Shown here one piece after another: positions 8,900 to 16,574 of a stretch of 64,000 nucleotides of DNA. The notes under the pieces are model-generated. The model had not been told where the DNA came from. It was given only the letters and a program-made list of their open reading frames with translations, and did no database searches. The position numbers were made by a program, and so were the translations under genes. The stretch spans positions 42,994 through 106,993 of the forward strand of contig NZ_BPQT01000002.1 of NCBI RefSeq assembly GCF_022179405.1, written 5' to 3'. Source of the stretch: Methylobacterium marchantiae. GTDB lineage: Bacteria > Pseudomonadota > Alphaproteobacteria > Rhizobiales > Beijerinckiaceae. Positions within the stretch are counted from its first letter, which is position 1; every line of letters starts with the position of its first letter.

Positions 8900-10087
8900 T
8901 CAGGAACCGCCGGAGGCGGGCGGCGATGGCCGGCGCAGGCGCCGGACGATCTCGTAGACCCCGAGCATCGCCAGCGCGATGATGAAGGGCACGAGGTAGT
9001 AGCAGACCCGGAACAGCAGCAGCGACCCGAGCACCTGATCGCGCGGCAGGCTCGACAGGGCGAGCAGGATGGTCGCCTCGAACACCCCGAGACCGCCCGG
9101 CGCGTTGGAGGCGATGCCGAGCATGGCCGCCAGCACGTAGACGCCGACGAAGGTGGTGAAGCCGATGGTGGTGCCGGCCGGGAGCAGGACATAGAGCGTG
9201 GCCGCCGCGGCGCAGACGTCGCCGATCCCCACCACCATCTGGCTCATGGACACCGTGGCGCCGGGCAGTTCCAGCGACCAGCCCTTGACCCTGACATGCC
9301 GGCGCTTGAGCGAGACCCAGCCGAGATAGCCGAAGACCGCGAGCAGGGCGGCGAAGCCCACACCCTGGTTCAGGCGGATGCTGGTGAAGGTGAGCGCCGC
9401 CAGTTGACCCGCCTCGACCACGAGGCTGAGGCCGAGGACCACGCCCATCCCGAGCCAGAAGGTGAACCCGGCGATGACGGTGAGGGCCGCGATCTTGGCC
9501 GCGCTCAGTCCCTTCTTCGAGTAGATCCAGTAGCGGATCGTCCCCGCCGTCAGGAGGGGGAAGCCCAGGGTGAAGCTGACCGCGTAGCTGGTGAACGAGG
9601 CGAGCGCCGTCGTCCTGTAGGGGACCTTGATCTTGAGCTGGCGCAGAGCGAGCGCGTCGTAGCAGGTCAGGAAGAGATAGCTCACCGCGACGAACAGGAA
9701 GGCGAGACCGAGCTGTTCGCCCGTCGCAGCGGTCAGGGCCGCATGCAGCTCGGCCCAGGTCACCTGCTGCGAGAGCCTCCACAGCACCCCGAGCGAGACG
9801 GCGAAGATGACGATGCTGGCGGCGGTGCCGAGCCAGGCGTAGCGGTTCCGGTAGGAGCGCTTGGGTGCGGGCGGCACGCTATCGCCGGTCTCAGCCGTCG
9901 TCACGGCGTCGACCGCCTTCGATTCGGCCAACCGCTTATGCTCCCCCGCAAAGTTCATATCGTCGGCGTCCGCCTCCGCCGGTCTTCCCGCCCGACCTTG
10001 ACGGCGGCGTGGAACGAGACCGAGCTTTTGCCGGACCGCGGCCCGTGCGTCGGCATTTAGGGTCTTTGTGTCCGGAAGGCCAGTCAC
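8900..10087 (-). CDS. UPF0104/MprF-N-terminal-like integral membrane protein
   Basis: 395 aa from a GTG start whose GTGA overlaps the stop of the preceding gene; an ATG at 9958 is an alternative that removes a charged 43-residue extension. After this extension there are about eight predicted membrane segments of the LPG_synthase_TM/UPF0104 type (signatures: SYAVSFTLGFPLLTAGTIRY and SNAPGGLGVFEATIL). The family includes the flippase half of MprF and many lipid or polyisoprenoid-linked transport candidates. The catalytic lysyl/alanyl transferase half of MprF is absent. Its position after a glycosyltransferase and a deacetylase suggests it could move a product or lipid across the membrane; this is inference. 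Confidence 0.75.
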   Translation of the reverse strand: MTGLPDTKTLNADARAAVRQKLGLVPRRRQGRAGRPAEADADDMNFAGEHKRLAESKAVDAVTTAETGDSVPPAPKRSYRNRYAWLGTAASIVIFAVSLGVLWRLSQQVTWAELHAALTAATGEQLGLAFLFVAVSYLFLTCYDALALRQLKIKVPYRTTALASFTSYAVSFTLGFPLLTAGTIRYWIYSKKGLSAAKIAALTVIAGFTFWLGMGVVLGLSLVVEAGQLAALTFTSIRLNQGVGFAALLAVFGYLGWVSLKRRHVRVKGWSLELPGATVSMSQMVVGIGDVCAAAATLYVLLPAGTTIGFTTFVGVYVLAAMLGIASNAPGGLGVFEATILLALSSLPRDQVLGSLLLFRVCYYLVPFIIALAMLGVYEIVRRLRRPSPPASGGS

Positions 10088-10755
10088 CCGTCCGATCGAG
10101 CTGGTGACGATCGCCGCCGGCGCAGGATCGCGGCCGCCTCGTCCAGGCCGGCGCGGATGCGCTCGGCGACCATCGGCGAGGTGCAGACATAGGTCGGGCT
10201 CGGATGCGGAACGGCGATGACCGGCAGGCCCGGCCTCAGCTGCCGGAGCGGTTCGCGCGACAGGCCGGCCACGCGGCCGGCGAGGACGGCGACGTCGAGC
10301 GACGGGAGGAGATCGATCAGCGGCGCCAGATAGGTGGCGGCCATTGCGATCTCGGCCCTGCGCGGCGCGCGATTGAGGGCGCCGGGCGCGTGGATGACCC
10401 AGGGCACCGCGTTCCAGATCAGGCTGTCGCGCCGGGCGATGCCGGCACCCGCCAGGAACCGGAACAGGTTCGCGGCGGTGCCGGTGGGGTTGTCGCGCGA
10501 GACGAAGCCGGTGCGGCCGATGCCGGGACCGGGCGTCTCGAGGAGCAGGAGGAGCCGCGCCTCGATCCCGCCATCCAGCGGATCGGGGTCGGGCACATCG
10601 GCGGATCGTTCGGCGGCGATCCGCCGCGCCAGCGCGCGCAGGGAAGTGACATGCGCCGCGTCGAGGAGCGTGCGACGGATTGCGACCTGCTCCGGATCGC
10701 CGAGACTCTTCGGCAGAGTGGGGTCCGGCCGGGTCGTGTCAGGATCGGGCGGCAT
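10084..10755 (-). CDS. uracil-DNA glycosylase-superfamily protein
   Basis: 223 aa. The region LLLLETPGPGIG resembles the water-activating loop of UDG-fold proteins, followed by WNAVPW and HPSPTY, the counterpart of the HPS/HPG motif near the C-terminus. No iron-sulphur cysteine set is visible (there is one Cys near the HPS motif), so family 4 or 5 is unlikely. Base-excision activity is plausible but not demonstrable; some members of the superfamily have unknown substrates. It overlaps the PIG-L gene by 17 bp and the downstream membrane-protein gene by 4 bp, so it is cotranscribed with the putative cyclitol cluster. Confidence 0.7.
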   Translation of the reverse strand: MPPDPDTTRPDPTLPKSLGDPEQVAIRRTLLDAAHVTSLRALARRIAAERSADVPDPDPLDGGIEARLLLLLETPGPGIGRTGFVSRDNPTGTAANLFRFLAGAGIARRDSLIWNAVPWVIHAPGALNRAPRRAEIAMAATYLAPLIDLLPSLDVAVLAGRVAGLSREPLRQLRPGLPVIAVPHPSPTYVCTSPMVAERIRAGLDEAAAILRRRRSSPARSDG

Positions 10756-11512
10756 GATCCGCGAAGAGGGTTGCCGCAGCGTCGGGAAGCATTCCGGCGA
10801 GGCGGAAGCGCTCGGACCGCGCCTCTTCCGCGAGACGGCGCATCAGGCCATCGACGCCGCCGAACTGGTATCCGAGCTGGGTTTCATAGGCTGCGCAGGC
10901 CCGGCCCTTCCGGGCCTCGGCCCTCGCGGAATAGTGAACCATCGTCTCGGACAACGCGCCGAACTCCTCGCGGAACGGCTGCTTCGGCGCGGCGCTGCGG
11001 ACCGTGTAGGGGAAGTCCCGCCACCACAGGATCGGGGCATCCCACCGCAGGGTGCCGATGGCGCGGACGAGCTGGATATGGTCGACATGGCCGCCAACCG
11101 CCTGCGGGGCGAGGACGAGGTCGGGCGAGACCTCACCGACGAGCCGCGCGACGGCCGCCGCGAGAGGGGCGACGATGGCATCGTCGTCGCGCGCATCGGC
11201 GAAGAGCTCGGGTGCCGAGCCGTAGCCGCGATGCGGCGCCTCGCGAAAGGGGAGATACACGGGCTCCGCGATGCCGAGGGCCTCGGCCGCCCGGCGATCC
11301 TCGTCCCGGCGCAGCGCCATGTAGTCGATCTCGGGCGCCAGGCCCTTGTCGGTCTGGCAGGCGAGGGCAAAGCCCTTCGGATCGGGTACCGAGGCCGTGA
11401 AGATCGTCGCCATCACCACGTGCCAGCCGGCATCGGCCAGGGTCGCCAGGGTGCCGCCGCAGGAGAAGGCGGCGTCGTCGAGATGAGGCGAGAGCGCGAG
11501 GGCGACGGGCAT
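10739..11512 (-). CDS. PIG-L/LmbE-family N-deacetylase
   Basis: 257 aa. The N-terminal zinc motif reads SPHLDDAAFSCGG (H10, D12, D13), and the second part, GGHVDHIQ, supplies further ligands (H142, D144, H145), so the metal site is complete. The family removes acetyl groups from N-acetylglucosaminyl compounds, including MshB in mycothiol synthesis, BshB in bacillithiol synthesis and GlcNAc-PI deacetylase. The ATG at 11512 is 2 bp after the stop of the GT4 gene. This GT4/PIG-L pairing next to an inositol-phosphate synthase gives the best clue to its role: deacetylating an amino-sugar glycoside. Confidence 0.88.
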   Translation of the reverse strand: MPVALALSPHLDDAAFSCGGTLATLADAGWHVVMATIFTASVPDPKGFALACQTDKGLAPEIDYMALRRDEDRRAAEALGIAEPVYLPFREAPHRGYGSAPELFADARDDDAIVAPLAAAVARLVGEVSPDLVLAPQAVGGHVDHIQLVRAIGTLRWDAPILWWRDFPYTVRSAAPKQPFREEFGALSETMVHYSARAEARKGRACAAYETQLGYQFGGVDGLMRRLAEEARSERFRLAGMLPDAAATLFADHAARS

Positions 11513-11514
11513 GG

Positions 11515-12738
11515 TCAGAGCAGATGCGGCTCGGCGCGGAACCGGCACGACGGGTCGTGCGGCAGGGTGTCGGCGAAACCCGTCCGGGGCCGCTCGCCTG
11601 CCACCTCCGCATAGACCTCCATGATCCGGCGTCCGACCGCGCTCCAGGAATAGACCCGGCGGCACTCGTCGAGCCCATCACGGGCGAGCCGGCGGCGCAG
11701 GGCCTCGTCCTCGATGACGCGCTGAAGCGCATCCGCCAGGGCTTCCACCTCGCCGGGCTGGACCAGCAGCCCGTTTTCCCCGTCGCGAAGGCAGTCGGAC
11801 ACGCCGACCGCATGGGTCGAGACCACGGCGAGCCCCGCCGCCATGGCCTCCAGGATGGTGTTGGAGAACCCTTCCGCATAGGTCGGCGACACGAAGACGT
11901 CGGCCCGCCGGTAGAGGTCGGGCACGGTGTGATAATCGGCGTAGCCGGTGAAGCGGATCTCGGCCTCCGAGAAGTTCAGTTCGGCCGCTCGGGCCTTCGA
12001 CGAATCCACGTCGGGCCCGATGCCGGAGATCACGGTCTCGAACGGGACGCCGCGCGCGCGCAGCAGGCCGAGCGCGTCGATGAAGTCGAGCACGCCTTTC
12101 CGGCGGTCGACGCGGCCGTGATAGAACAGCCGGACCGGCCCTGCATGCCCGGCCGGACCGGGGGTGAAGCGCGCGGTGTCCACCGCGCCCGGCACGATGG
12201 TGAAGCGATCCGGGTCCGAGCCCAGCCGGTCGCAGACCTCCGTCACGAAGGAGCGTCCGCCGATGAGGAGCGCGTTGGCATGGGCCAGCACCTCGCACAT
12301 GGCGACCCGGTGGGTCTCGCAGCAGGACCCGACCCAGTGGCCGTCGCCGCCCTGGATCGAGACGACGTTCGGGATGCCGATCCGCTTCGAGGCCAGCAGA
12401 ACCGCCCAGCCGGTGGGATAGCCGTACTGCGCATGGAGCAGATCGAACGGCTGCTTGCGATGCTCGGCCAGAATCGTCTCGACCATCGTCTCGATGTCGC
12501 GCTCGAAATCGCCGCCGGTCTGCTCTCCCACCTGTTCCAGGCCGATGACGCGCACGCCCGGCACGTCCGGCGGCGGGCCGCCGCCATAGACGCGGGTGCC
12601 GAACGCGTCGCCGCGGTACTGGCTGATCATCGTCACGTCGTGGCCCGCCTCGACGAGTTCGCGCAGCAGGTTCTGCGCGTAGACGCTCATGCCGGAAATC
12701 GCCGGGAAGTAGCGCCGGCTGACGAAGCAGATCCTCAT
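11515..12738 (-). CDS. GT4-family (GT-B) glycosyltransferase
   Basis: 407 aa. The start MRICFVSRRYFPAISGMSVY is typical of GT4 enzymes, with a glycine-rich N-terminal acceptor loop. In the C-terminal half the donor-binding EX7E motif is intact (E289 and E297 in YAEGFSNTILEAM) and FYHGRVDRRKG marks the start of the second Rossmann domain. The family uses nucleotide sugars with retention of configuration; MshA (GlcNAc transfer to inositol phosphate) and BshA belong here. The ATG overlaps the stop of the isomerase gene by 4 bp (ATGA). A cysteine pair in VGSCCETH is unusual but of unknown meaning. Donor and acceptor are not known. Confidence 0.88.
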   Translation of the reverse strand: MRICFVSRRYFPAISGMSVYAQNLLRELVEAGHDVTMISQYRGDAFGTRVYGGGPPPDVPGVRVIGLEQVGEQTGGDFERDIETMVETILAEHRKQPFDLLHAQYGYPTGWAVLLASKRIGIPNVVSIQGGDGHWVGSCCETHRVAMCEVLAHANALLIGGRSFVTEVCDRLGSDPDRFTIVPGAVDTARFTPGPAGHAGPVRLFYHGRVDRRKGVLDFIDALGLLRARGVPFETVISGIGPDVDSSKARAAELNFSEAEIRFTGYADYHTVPDLYRRADVFVSPTYAEGFSNTILEAMAAGLAVVSTHAVGVSDCLRDGENGLLVQPGEVEALADALQRVIEDEALRRRLARDGLDECRRVYSWSAVGRRIMEVYAEVAGERPRTGFADTLPHDPSCRFRAEPHLL

Positions 12739-13580
12739 GCGGGCTCCTCCGCCTTGTGGTTGCGGCAGGTCCGCAGATAATCCAGCGATGACGGTACCAT
12801 CACGTCGGCCCGGTGGCTCTCGCGGGAGAGTTCGACGCAGACGAGGCGCTGGAAGCCGATCGAGTCGAGGGCGTCGAGCACGGCCGAGACGTCCATGTCG
12901 CCCTCGCCGAAGGGCAGATGGATGTGCTCGCCCCGTGCCATGTCCTCGATCGCCACGGTGCCGATGCGATCGGCGAACTCCGCCACCGCCGCCGCCGGGT
13001 CGCGCTCGCCGGTGACGAGGCAATGGCCGGTATCGAGGGCGAGCCTCAGGCCGTCGATCTTCAGGGCGGCGAAATCGTCGAGTGTCTCGATGAGCATGCC
13101 GGGTTCGGGTTCGAGGCAGGCGACGATGCCCTGTTCCCGCGCATAGGCGACGATTTCGGCGACGCCGTCGGCGAGCCAGAGTTGCGCCTCGTCGCGATCG
13201 ATGCCGGGCTTCGGCACGCCCGCCCAGAACGAGACGGCCTCCGAATGCAGGATGACGGCGATGTCCACCGCCCGCTTCAGGAAGCCGATGCGCCGGGCCC
13301 GTCCCGAGGCGTCGCCGCTGACCAGGGTCGGCTCGTGCTTCGCCCGCGGATCGAGGAGGAAGCGGGCTCCGGTCTCGATGACGCTGCCGAGGCCGAGCCG
13401 CTGCAGCCGGCTCGACACGCGCTGCGCCTCCTGGACCCAGTTCTCCGCGAAGGGGTCGAGATGGTGGATGTCGAGGGTCAGCGCCACGCCATGGTAGCCG
13501 GCATCGGCGATGAGATCGATGGCGTCGTCCAGGCGGTGGTTGGCGGTGCCGTTGGTATTGTAGGCGAAACGAAGGGTCAT
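12735..13580 (-). CDS. TIM-barrel sugar phosphate isomerase/epimerase-family protein
   Basis: 281 aa, an AP-endonuclease-2/xylose-isomerase-like TIM barrel. Likely metal ligands are visible: E157 in ACLEPEPG, D183 and H186 in ALDTGHCL, and a C-terminal CVELSRESH. The family contains IolE/IolI (inosose dehydration or isomerisation), hydroxypyruvate isomerase and EboE-type proteins. The Gfo/Idh gene in the same operon makes an oxo-cyclitol or oxo-sugar substrate plausible. It is separated from the YcaO gene by a palindromic repeat (193 bp gap) and is coupled to the GT4 gene by a 4 bp overlap. Confidence 0.82.
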   Translation of the reverse strand: MTLRFAYNTNGTANHRLDDAIDLIADAGYHGVALTLDIHHLDPFAENWVQEAQRVSSRLQRLGLGSVIETGARFLLDPRAKHEPTLVSGDASGRARRIGFLKRAVDIAVILHSEAVSFWAGVPKPGIDRDEAQLWLADGVAEIVAYAREQGIVACLEPEPGMLIETLDDFAALKIDGLRLALDTGHCLVTGERDPAAAVAEFADRIGTVAIEDMARGEHIHLPFGEGDMDVSAVLDALDSIGFQRLVCVELSRESHRADVMVPSSLDYLRTCRNHKAEEPA

Positions 13581-13633
13581 GGAGTAGGCCTCCTATCGAC
13601 ACACGGTATCGGCCCGGCATTCCATCCCGACCA

Positions 13634-13741
13634 CCTCATCCTGAGGTGCCGCGGAGCGGCCTCGAAGGAGGCTTCCAGGGATCGCAGGTGTCGCTGGAGG
13701 CCTCCTTCGAGGCCCGCTGGCGCGGGCGCTTCAGGATGAGG
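13634..13741. repeat. palindromic intergenic repeat, copy 1
   Basis: Begins CCTCATCCTGAGGTGCC and ends with the near-reverse complement TTCAGGATGAGG. An inner pair, CGGCCTCGAAGGAGGC and GCCTCCTTCGAGGCC, is also inverted, so the element can fold into a long hairpin. Copy 2 (15394-15505) shares these arms in the same orientation. It lies between the YcaO and isomerase genes and would be transcribed with them. Confidence 0.85.
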
Positions 13742-13773
13742 TCGAGAGCGGGAGACGGCACGCATGCAGCTCG

Positions 13774-15360
13774 TCACGCCGCCTTCCCCTGCTGTTCGAG
13801 ACGGAACGGGGCGTGGTGCGATTCCGGCTCGCGGTAGAGCGGGTAGTGCCGGCCCACGATCTCGTCGGCCAGGGCCACGTCGAAGAGCGGCTGGCCGCCG
13901 AAACGCTCCAGAGCTTCGGGGGGGAGCCTCACGGGAAGCTTCGTCTCGCTCGCCTCGCCGAAAGAGATCAGCGGGTGATCCCGCGCGATCAGCTTGGCGG
14001 TGTTGCGCTCGCCGATGCGATGGTAGCTCATCGTCTCGACCTCCAGGCCCGGCACGATCGCCTTGACCACGCCGACGCTGCCGCCCGGCGGCGAGCAATC
14101 GACGTAGAGGACGTCGAACCCGGCCTCTTCGAGCCGCTCGCGGGCGATCCGTCCACGGGCATGGCCGTCGGGCGCCTCCGTCGTCGGCAGATCCGAGAAG
14201 GCCTTGGTGCTGCGCTCGGAATAGACGCTGTCCTTCAGGACGTCGTGCAGGCCCTCCGGCGGCAGCACGATCCATTCGAGCATCGCCTTCAGGGCGCGGC
14301 TCTCTTCAAGGTCGAGGCTCGGCAGGGCCTTCTGGATGAAGGCGTTGACGTAGCCCGGCGGCGTCACCTGTTCGGCGAGGCTCAGCGGACCGTGGCCGAA
14401 GGCCTTGCGGACACGGGCGGCCTGGAATTCGAGCAGCGCCTTGCGGAGCGCCCGCTCCCGGTCGGGATCGCAGGCCTCGCCGCAGGCGGAGAGGGCCACG
14501 GGGACCGGCGCATCGGCGGGATTCCGGTCGTAGCCGACCACGTAGATGTTGGTGAGGCCGAACTGGTCGGTGGCGAATTTCGGCAGAGCCCGGATGCCGA
14601 GGCCGTCGAGGCGGTCGAGCATCGCCCGGTTCTCGGGGCCGATCCCGTCGAGGTCGAGCATCACGCCCTGGTCGAGGGCGCGGAACAGGAGGCCGTTGCC
14701 GTCGCGCTGGAGCAGTTCGAGCAGGCCGTGGCCGAGGGCGAAATCCACGTCCGGCCCGGCGCCGAGGCCGTTGGTGATGAGGTTGGTGAAGGGCTTGTAG
14801 CCCTCCGACAGCTCGAAATAATCGGTGGCCGCGATGTCGAGGGGCATCAGCACGGTCTCGCCGCTGCGCGCCCGGATGCTCGGCGTCCATTCCAGCACCG
14901 TGTCGCGGCCGACGGGAGACCCGGCGGGGAGGCACAGGGTCAGCGGATCGGCGACCGAGGCGGCGCCGAAGACCTTGGCGAGGTCATGGTAGGAGCCGCG
15001 CTCCTTGCTGCGCGGCATCACGGCCAGCGACGGCATCAGGTTCTCGGCGATCTCGGCCACGGCCCCGATCAGCGCCTCGTCGTCGGTGGCGCCGTAGCCG
15101 ATGCCGCTCGGCATGGCTCCGACGAAGAACGGATCGTCGAGGAACAGCGAGACGAACCAGACCGGGATGCCGGTCCGGTCGAGGGGCGCCAGGGGAAAGC
15201 CGACGACCCGGCCCTTCGGCAGGATGTCGAGATAGGCCCGTACAGGCTCCGGCAACGACGAGGGCAGGCCCTCGATGGTGCGCGGACCGCCGTAGCTGTA
15301 GGGCCGAGGGGCCTTGATGCGCGGATCGCGAGCCCGGGCGTCCTGGTCGTGTTCGCTCAT
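13774..15360 (-). CDS. YcaO-family protein (ATP-dependent amide-activating enzyme)
   Basis: 528 aa from the ATG at 15360; the upstream in-frame ATG lies inside a repeat and is disfavoured. The YcaO ATP-binding elements can be followed: DDEALIGAVAEIAEN, then LITNGLGAGPDVDFALGHGLLELLQRDGN (the usual ERD reads QRD), then RALRKALLEFQAARV. YcaO enzymes phosphorylate an amide oxygen to drive cyclodehydration or thioamide formation in RiPPs; one, YcfA, acts on a small molecule in 6-thioguanine synthesis. No precursor peptide, TfuA, E1-like or SagB-like partner lies nearby, and the neighbours are sugar/cyclitol enzymes, so a small-molecule substrate is likely (inference). Two palindromic repeats flank the gene. 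Confidence 0.85.
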   Translation of the reverse strand: MSEHDQDARARDPRIKAPRPYSYGGPRTIEGLPSSLPEPVRAYLDILPKGRVVGFPLAPLDRTGIPVWFVSLFLDDPFFVGAMPSGIGYGATDDEALIGAVAEIAENLMPSLAVMPRSKERGSYHDLAKVFGAASVADPLTLCLPAGSPVGRDTVLEWTPSIRARSGETVLMPLDIAATDYFELSEGYKPFTNLITNGLGAGPDVDFALGHGLLELLQRDGNGLLFRALDQGVMLDLDGIGPENRAMLDRLDGLGIRALPKFATDQFGLTNIYVVGYDRNPADAPVPVALSACGEACDPDRERALRKALLEFQAARVRKAFGHGPLSLAEQVTPPGYVNAFIQKALPSLDLEESRALKAMLEWIVLPPEGLHDVLKDSVYSERSTKAFSDLPTTEAPDGHARGRIARERLEEAGFDVLYVDCSPPGGSVGVVKAIVPGLEVETMSYHRIGERNTAKLIARDHPLISFGEASETKLPVRLPPEALERFGGQPLFDVALADEIVGRHYPLYREPESHHAPFRLEQQGKAA

Positions 15361-15393
15361 GTCCGTCACTTCCCGGTTGCTCTCACCAAACCC

Positions 15394-15505
15394 CCTCATC
15401 CTGAGGTGCCACCTCAGCGGCCTCGAAGGAGGCCTCCAGCGATCGCTGCGTGAACTGAAGGCCTCCTTCGAGGCCTTCGCTGCGCTTCGGCGCCTCAGGA
15501 TGAGG
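15394..15505. repeat. palindromic intergenic repeat, copy 2
   Basis: Same architecture as the copy at 13634-13741: CCTCATCCTGAGGTGCC at the left, CTCAGGATGAGG at the right, and the inner inverted pair around GCCTCGAAGGAGGC and GCCTCCTTCGAGGC. The centre differs. Its right end supplies the last codons and stop (15495-15497) of the Gfo/Idh gene, so it has been inserted into or has replaced that gene's 3' end. Confidence 0.85.
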
Positions 15506-16574
15506 GGTTGGGTAGGATGTTGTCTTGAGAACGAAATCCCGATCTCGAATCCGTCCCTGAGTCTCCACGGCCGGAGAGACCGTCATAGGCCCGTGCCAGG
15601 AGCCGCATCGTGTGAAGGTCGCGCTCGGCGCTGTACGCCTCGCGCTCGGAGGGCCGGCGCAGGGCCGAGCCGAAGGCGCGGACTTGTTCGAGGAAGGGCG
15701 AGGCGTCGCCGTCGAAGGGGATCGCTTCGACCCGCCCGTCAACACCGTCGGTAAAGGAGAGCGTGCCGCCGGCCACCTGACCCATCGTGTCGATGGCGGT
15801 GAGCGCGCCCCCGGTCCCGATCACTTCGAGACGGCGGCGGGGCAGCGCGTCCGGGCAATTGTAGGCGACATGAAGGTTGGCGAGGATGCCGGAGCCGGTG
15901 CGGCCGATGAGGAGCGCGCCGTCGTCGACGGCGTAATCCTGCGCCCTCGCCTGGGTGAGGGCGGCGATGTCCTCGATCGATTCGTCGAGGAGGAAATCCA
16001 CGAGGTCGATGCCGTGGGGCGCCAGATCCATCAGCGCGCCGCCGCCGGCCTTCACCGGATCGATGCGCCAATTGTCCTGGCCGACGAAGGAGGTCCAGGC
16101 CCGGTCGAGCCAGCAGGCATAGACGATCCGGATCGTGGTCACGGCGCCGATGCGGCCCTCGCGGATCGCCTCGCGCATCGCCCGATGGGCTGGGTGATGG
16201 CGCTGGTCGAAGGCAGTGCCGTAGAAGATGCCGCCCCTCCGCACCGCCGCGACCATCGCCTCGGCGTCAGTCAGGGAGGCCGCCATCGGCTTTTCGCAGA
16301 GCACGGCCTTGCCTGACGTGGAAAGGGCCTCGACCGCCTCGCGATGGAGGTGGTTCGGCGTCGCCACGTAGACCGCCTCGACCTCCGGCTCGGAGAGCAG
16401 ACCGGCGAGATCCTGATGGGCGCGGGCGCCCTCGGCCTCGGCGGCCGCGCGCGAGGCCTCGCCGGGATCGGACACGGCCACGAGGCGGTGCCCCGCCGCT
16501 CGGATGCCTGGCGCCATGTAGTCGCGCGCGACCCAGCCGTAGCCGACGATGCCCCAACCGATGGAGTCGCCCAT
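15495..16574 (-). CDS. Gfo/Idh/MocA-family oxidoreductase
   Basis: 359 aa. The N-terminal Rossmann fold has GIVGYGWVARDYM (GxGxxA-type NAD(P) motif) and the family hallmark EKP in LCEKPMAASLTD, whose Lys is catalytic. The C-terminal domain includes GGGALMDLAPHGIDLVDFLL, containing the conserved substrate-binding His. Family members oxidise sugars or cyclitols, for example IolG (myo-inositol to scyllo-inosose). The ATG at 16574 overlaps the stop of the methyltransferase gene by 1 bp (TGATG). The final residues and stop come from a palindromic repeat, so the C-terminal tail is probably recent and unconserved. Confidence 0.88.
   Translation of the reverse strand: MGDSIGWGIVGYGWVARDYMAPGIRAAGHRLVAVSDPGEASRAAAEAEGARAHQDLAGLLSEPEVEAVYVATPNHLHREAVEALSTSGKAVLCEKPMAASLTDAEAMVAAVRRGGIFYGTAFDQRHHPAHRAMREAIREGRIGAVTTIRIVYACWLDRAWTSFVGQDNWRIDPVKAGGGALMDLAPHGIDLVDFLLDESIEDIAALTQARAQDYAVDDGALLIGRTGSGILANLHVAYNCPDALPRRRLEVIGTGGALTAIDTMGQVAGGTLSFTDGVDGRVEAIPFDGDASPFLEQVRAFGSALRRPSEREAYSAERDLHTMRLLARAYDGLSGRGDSGTDSRSGFRSQDNILPNPSS

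Noticed and set aside
13581-13773. Possible YcaO precursor peptide in the gap next to the YcaO gene
   Set aside because: The gap is almost filled by a palindromic repeat; no ribosome-binding site or Cys/Ser/Thr-rich core was seen.
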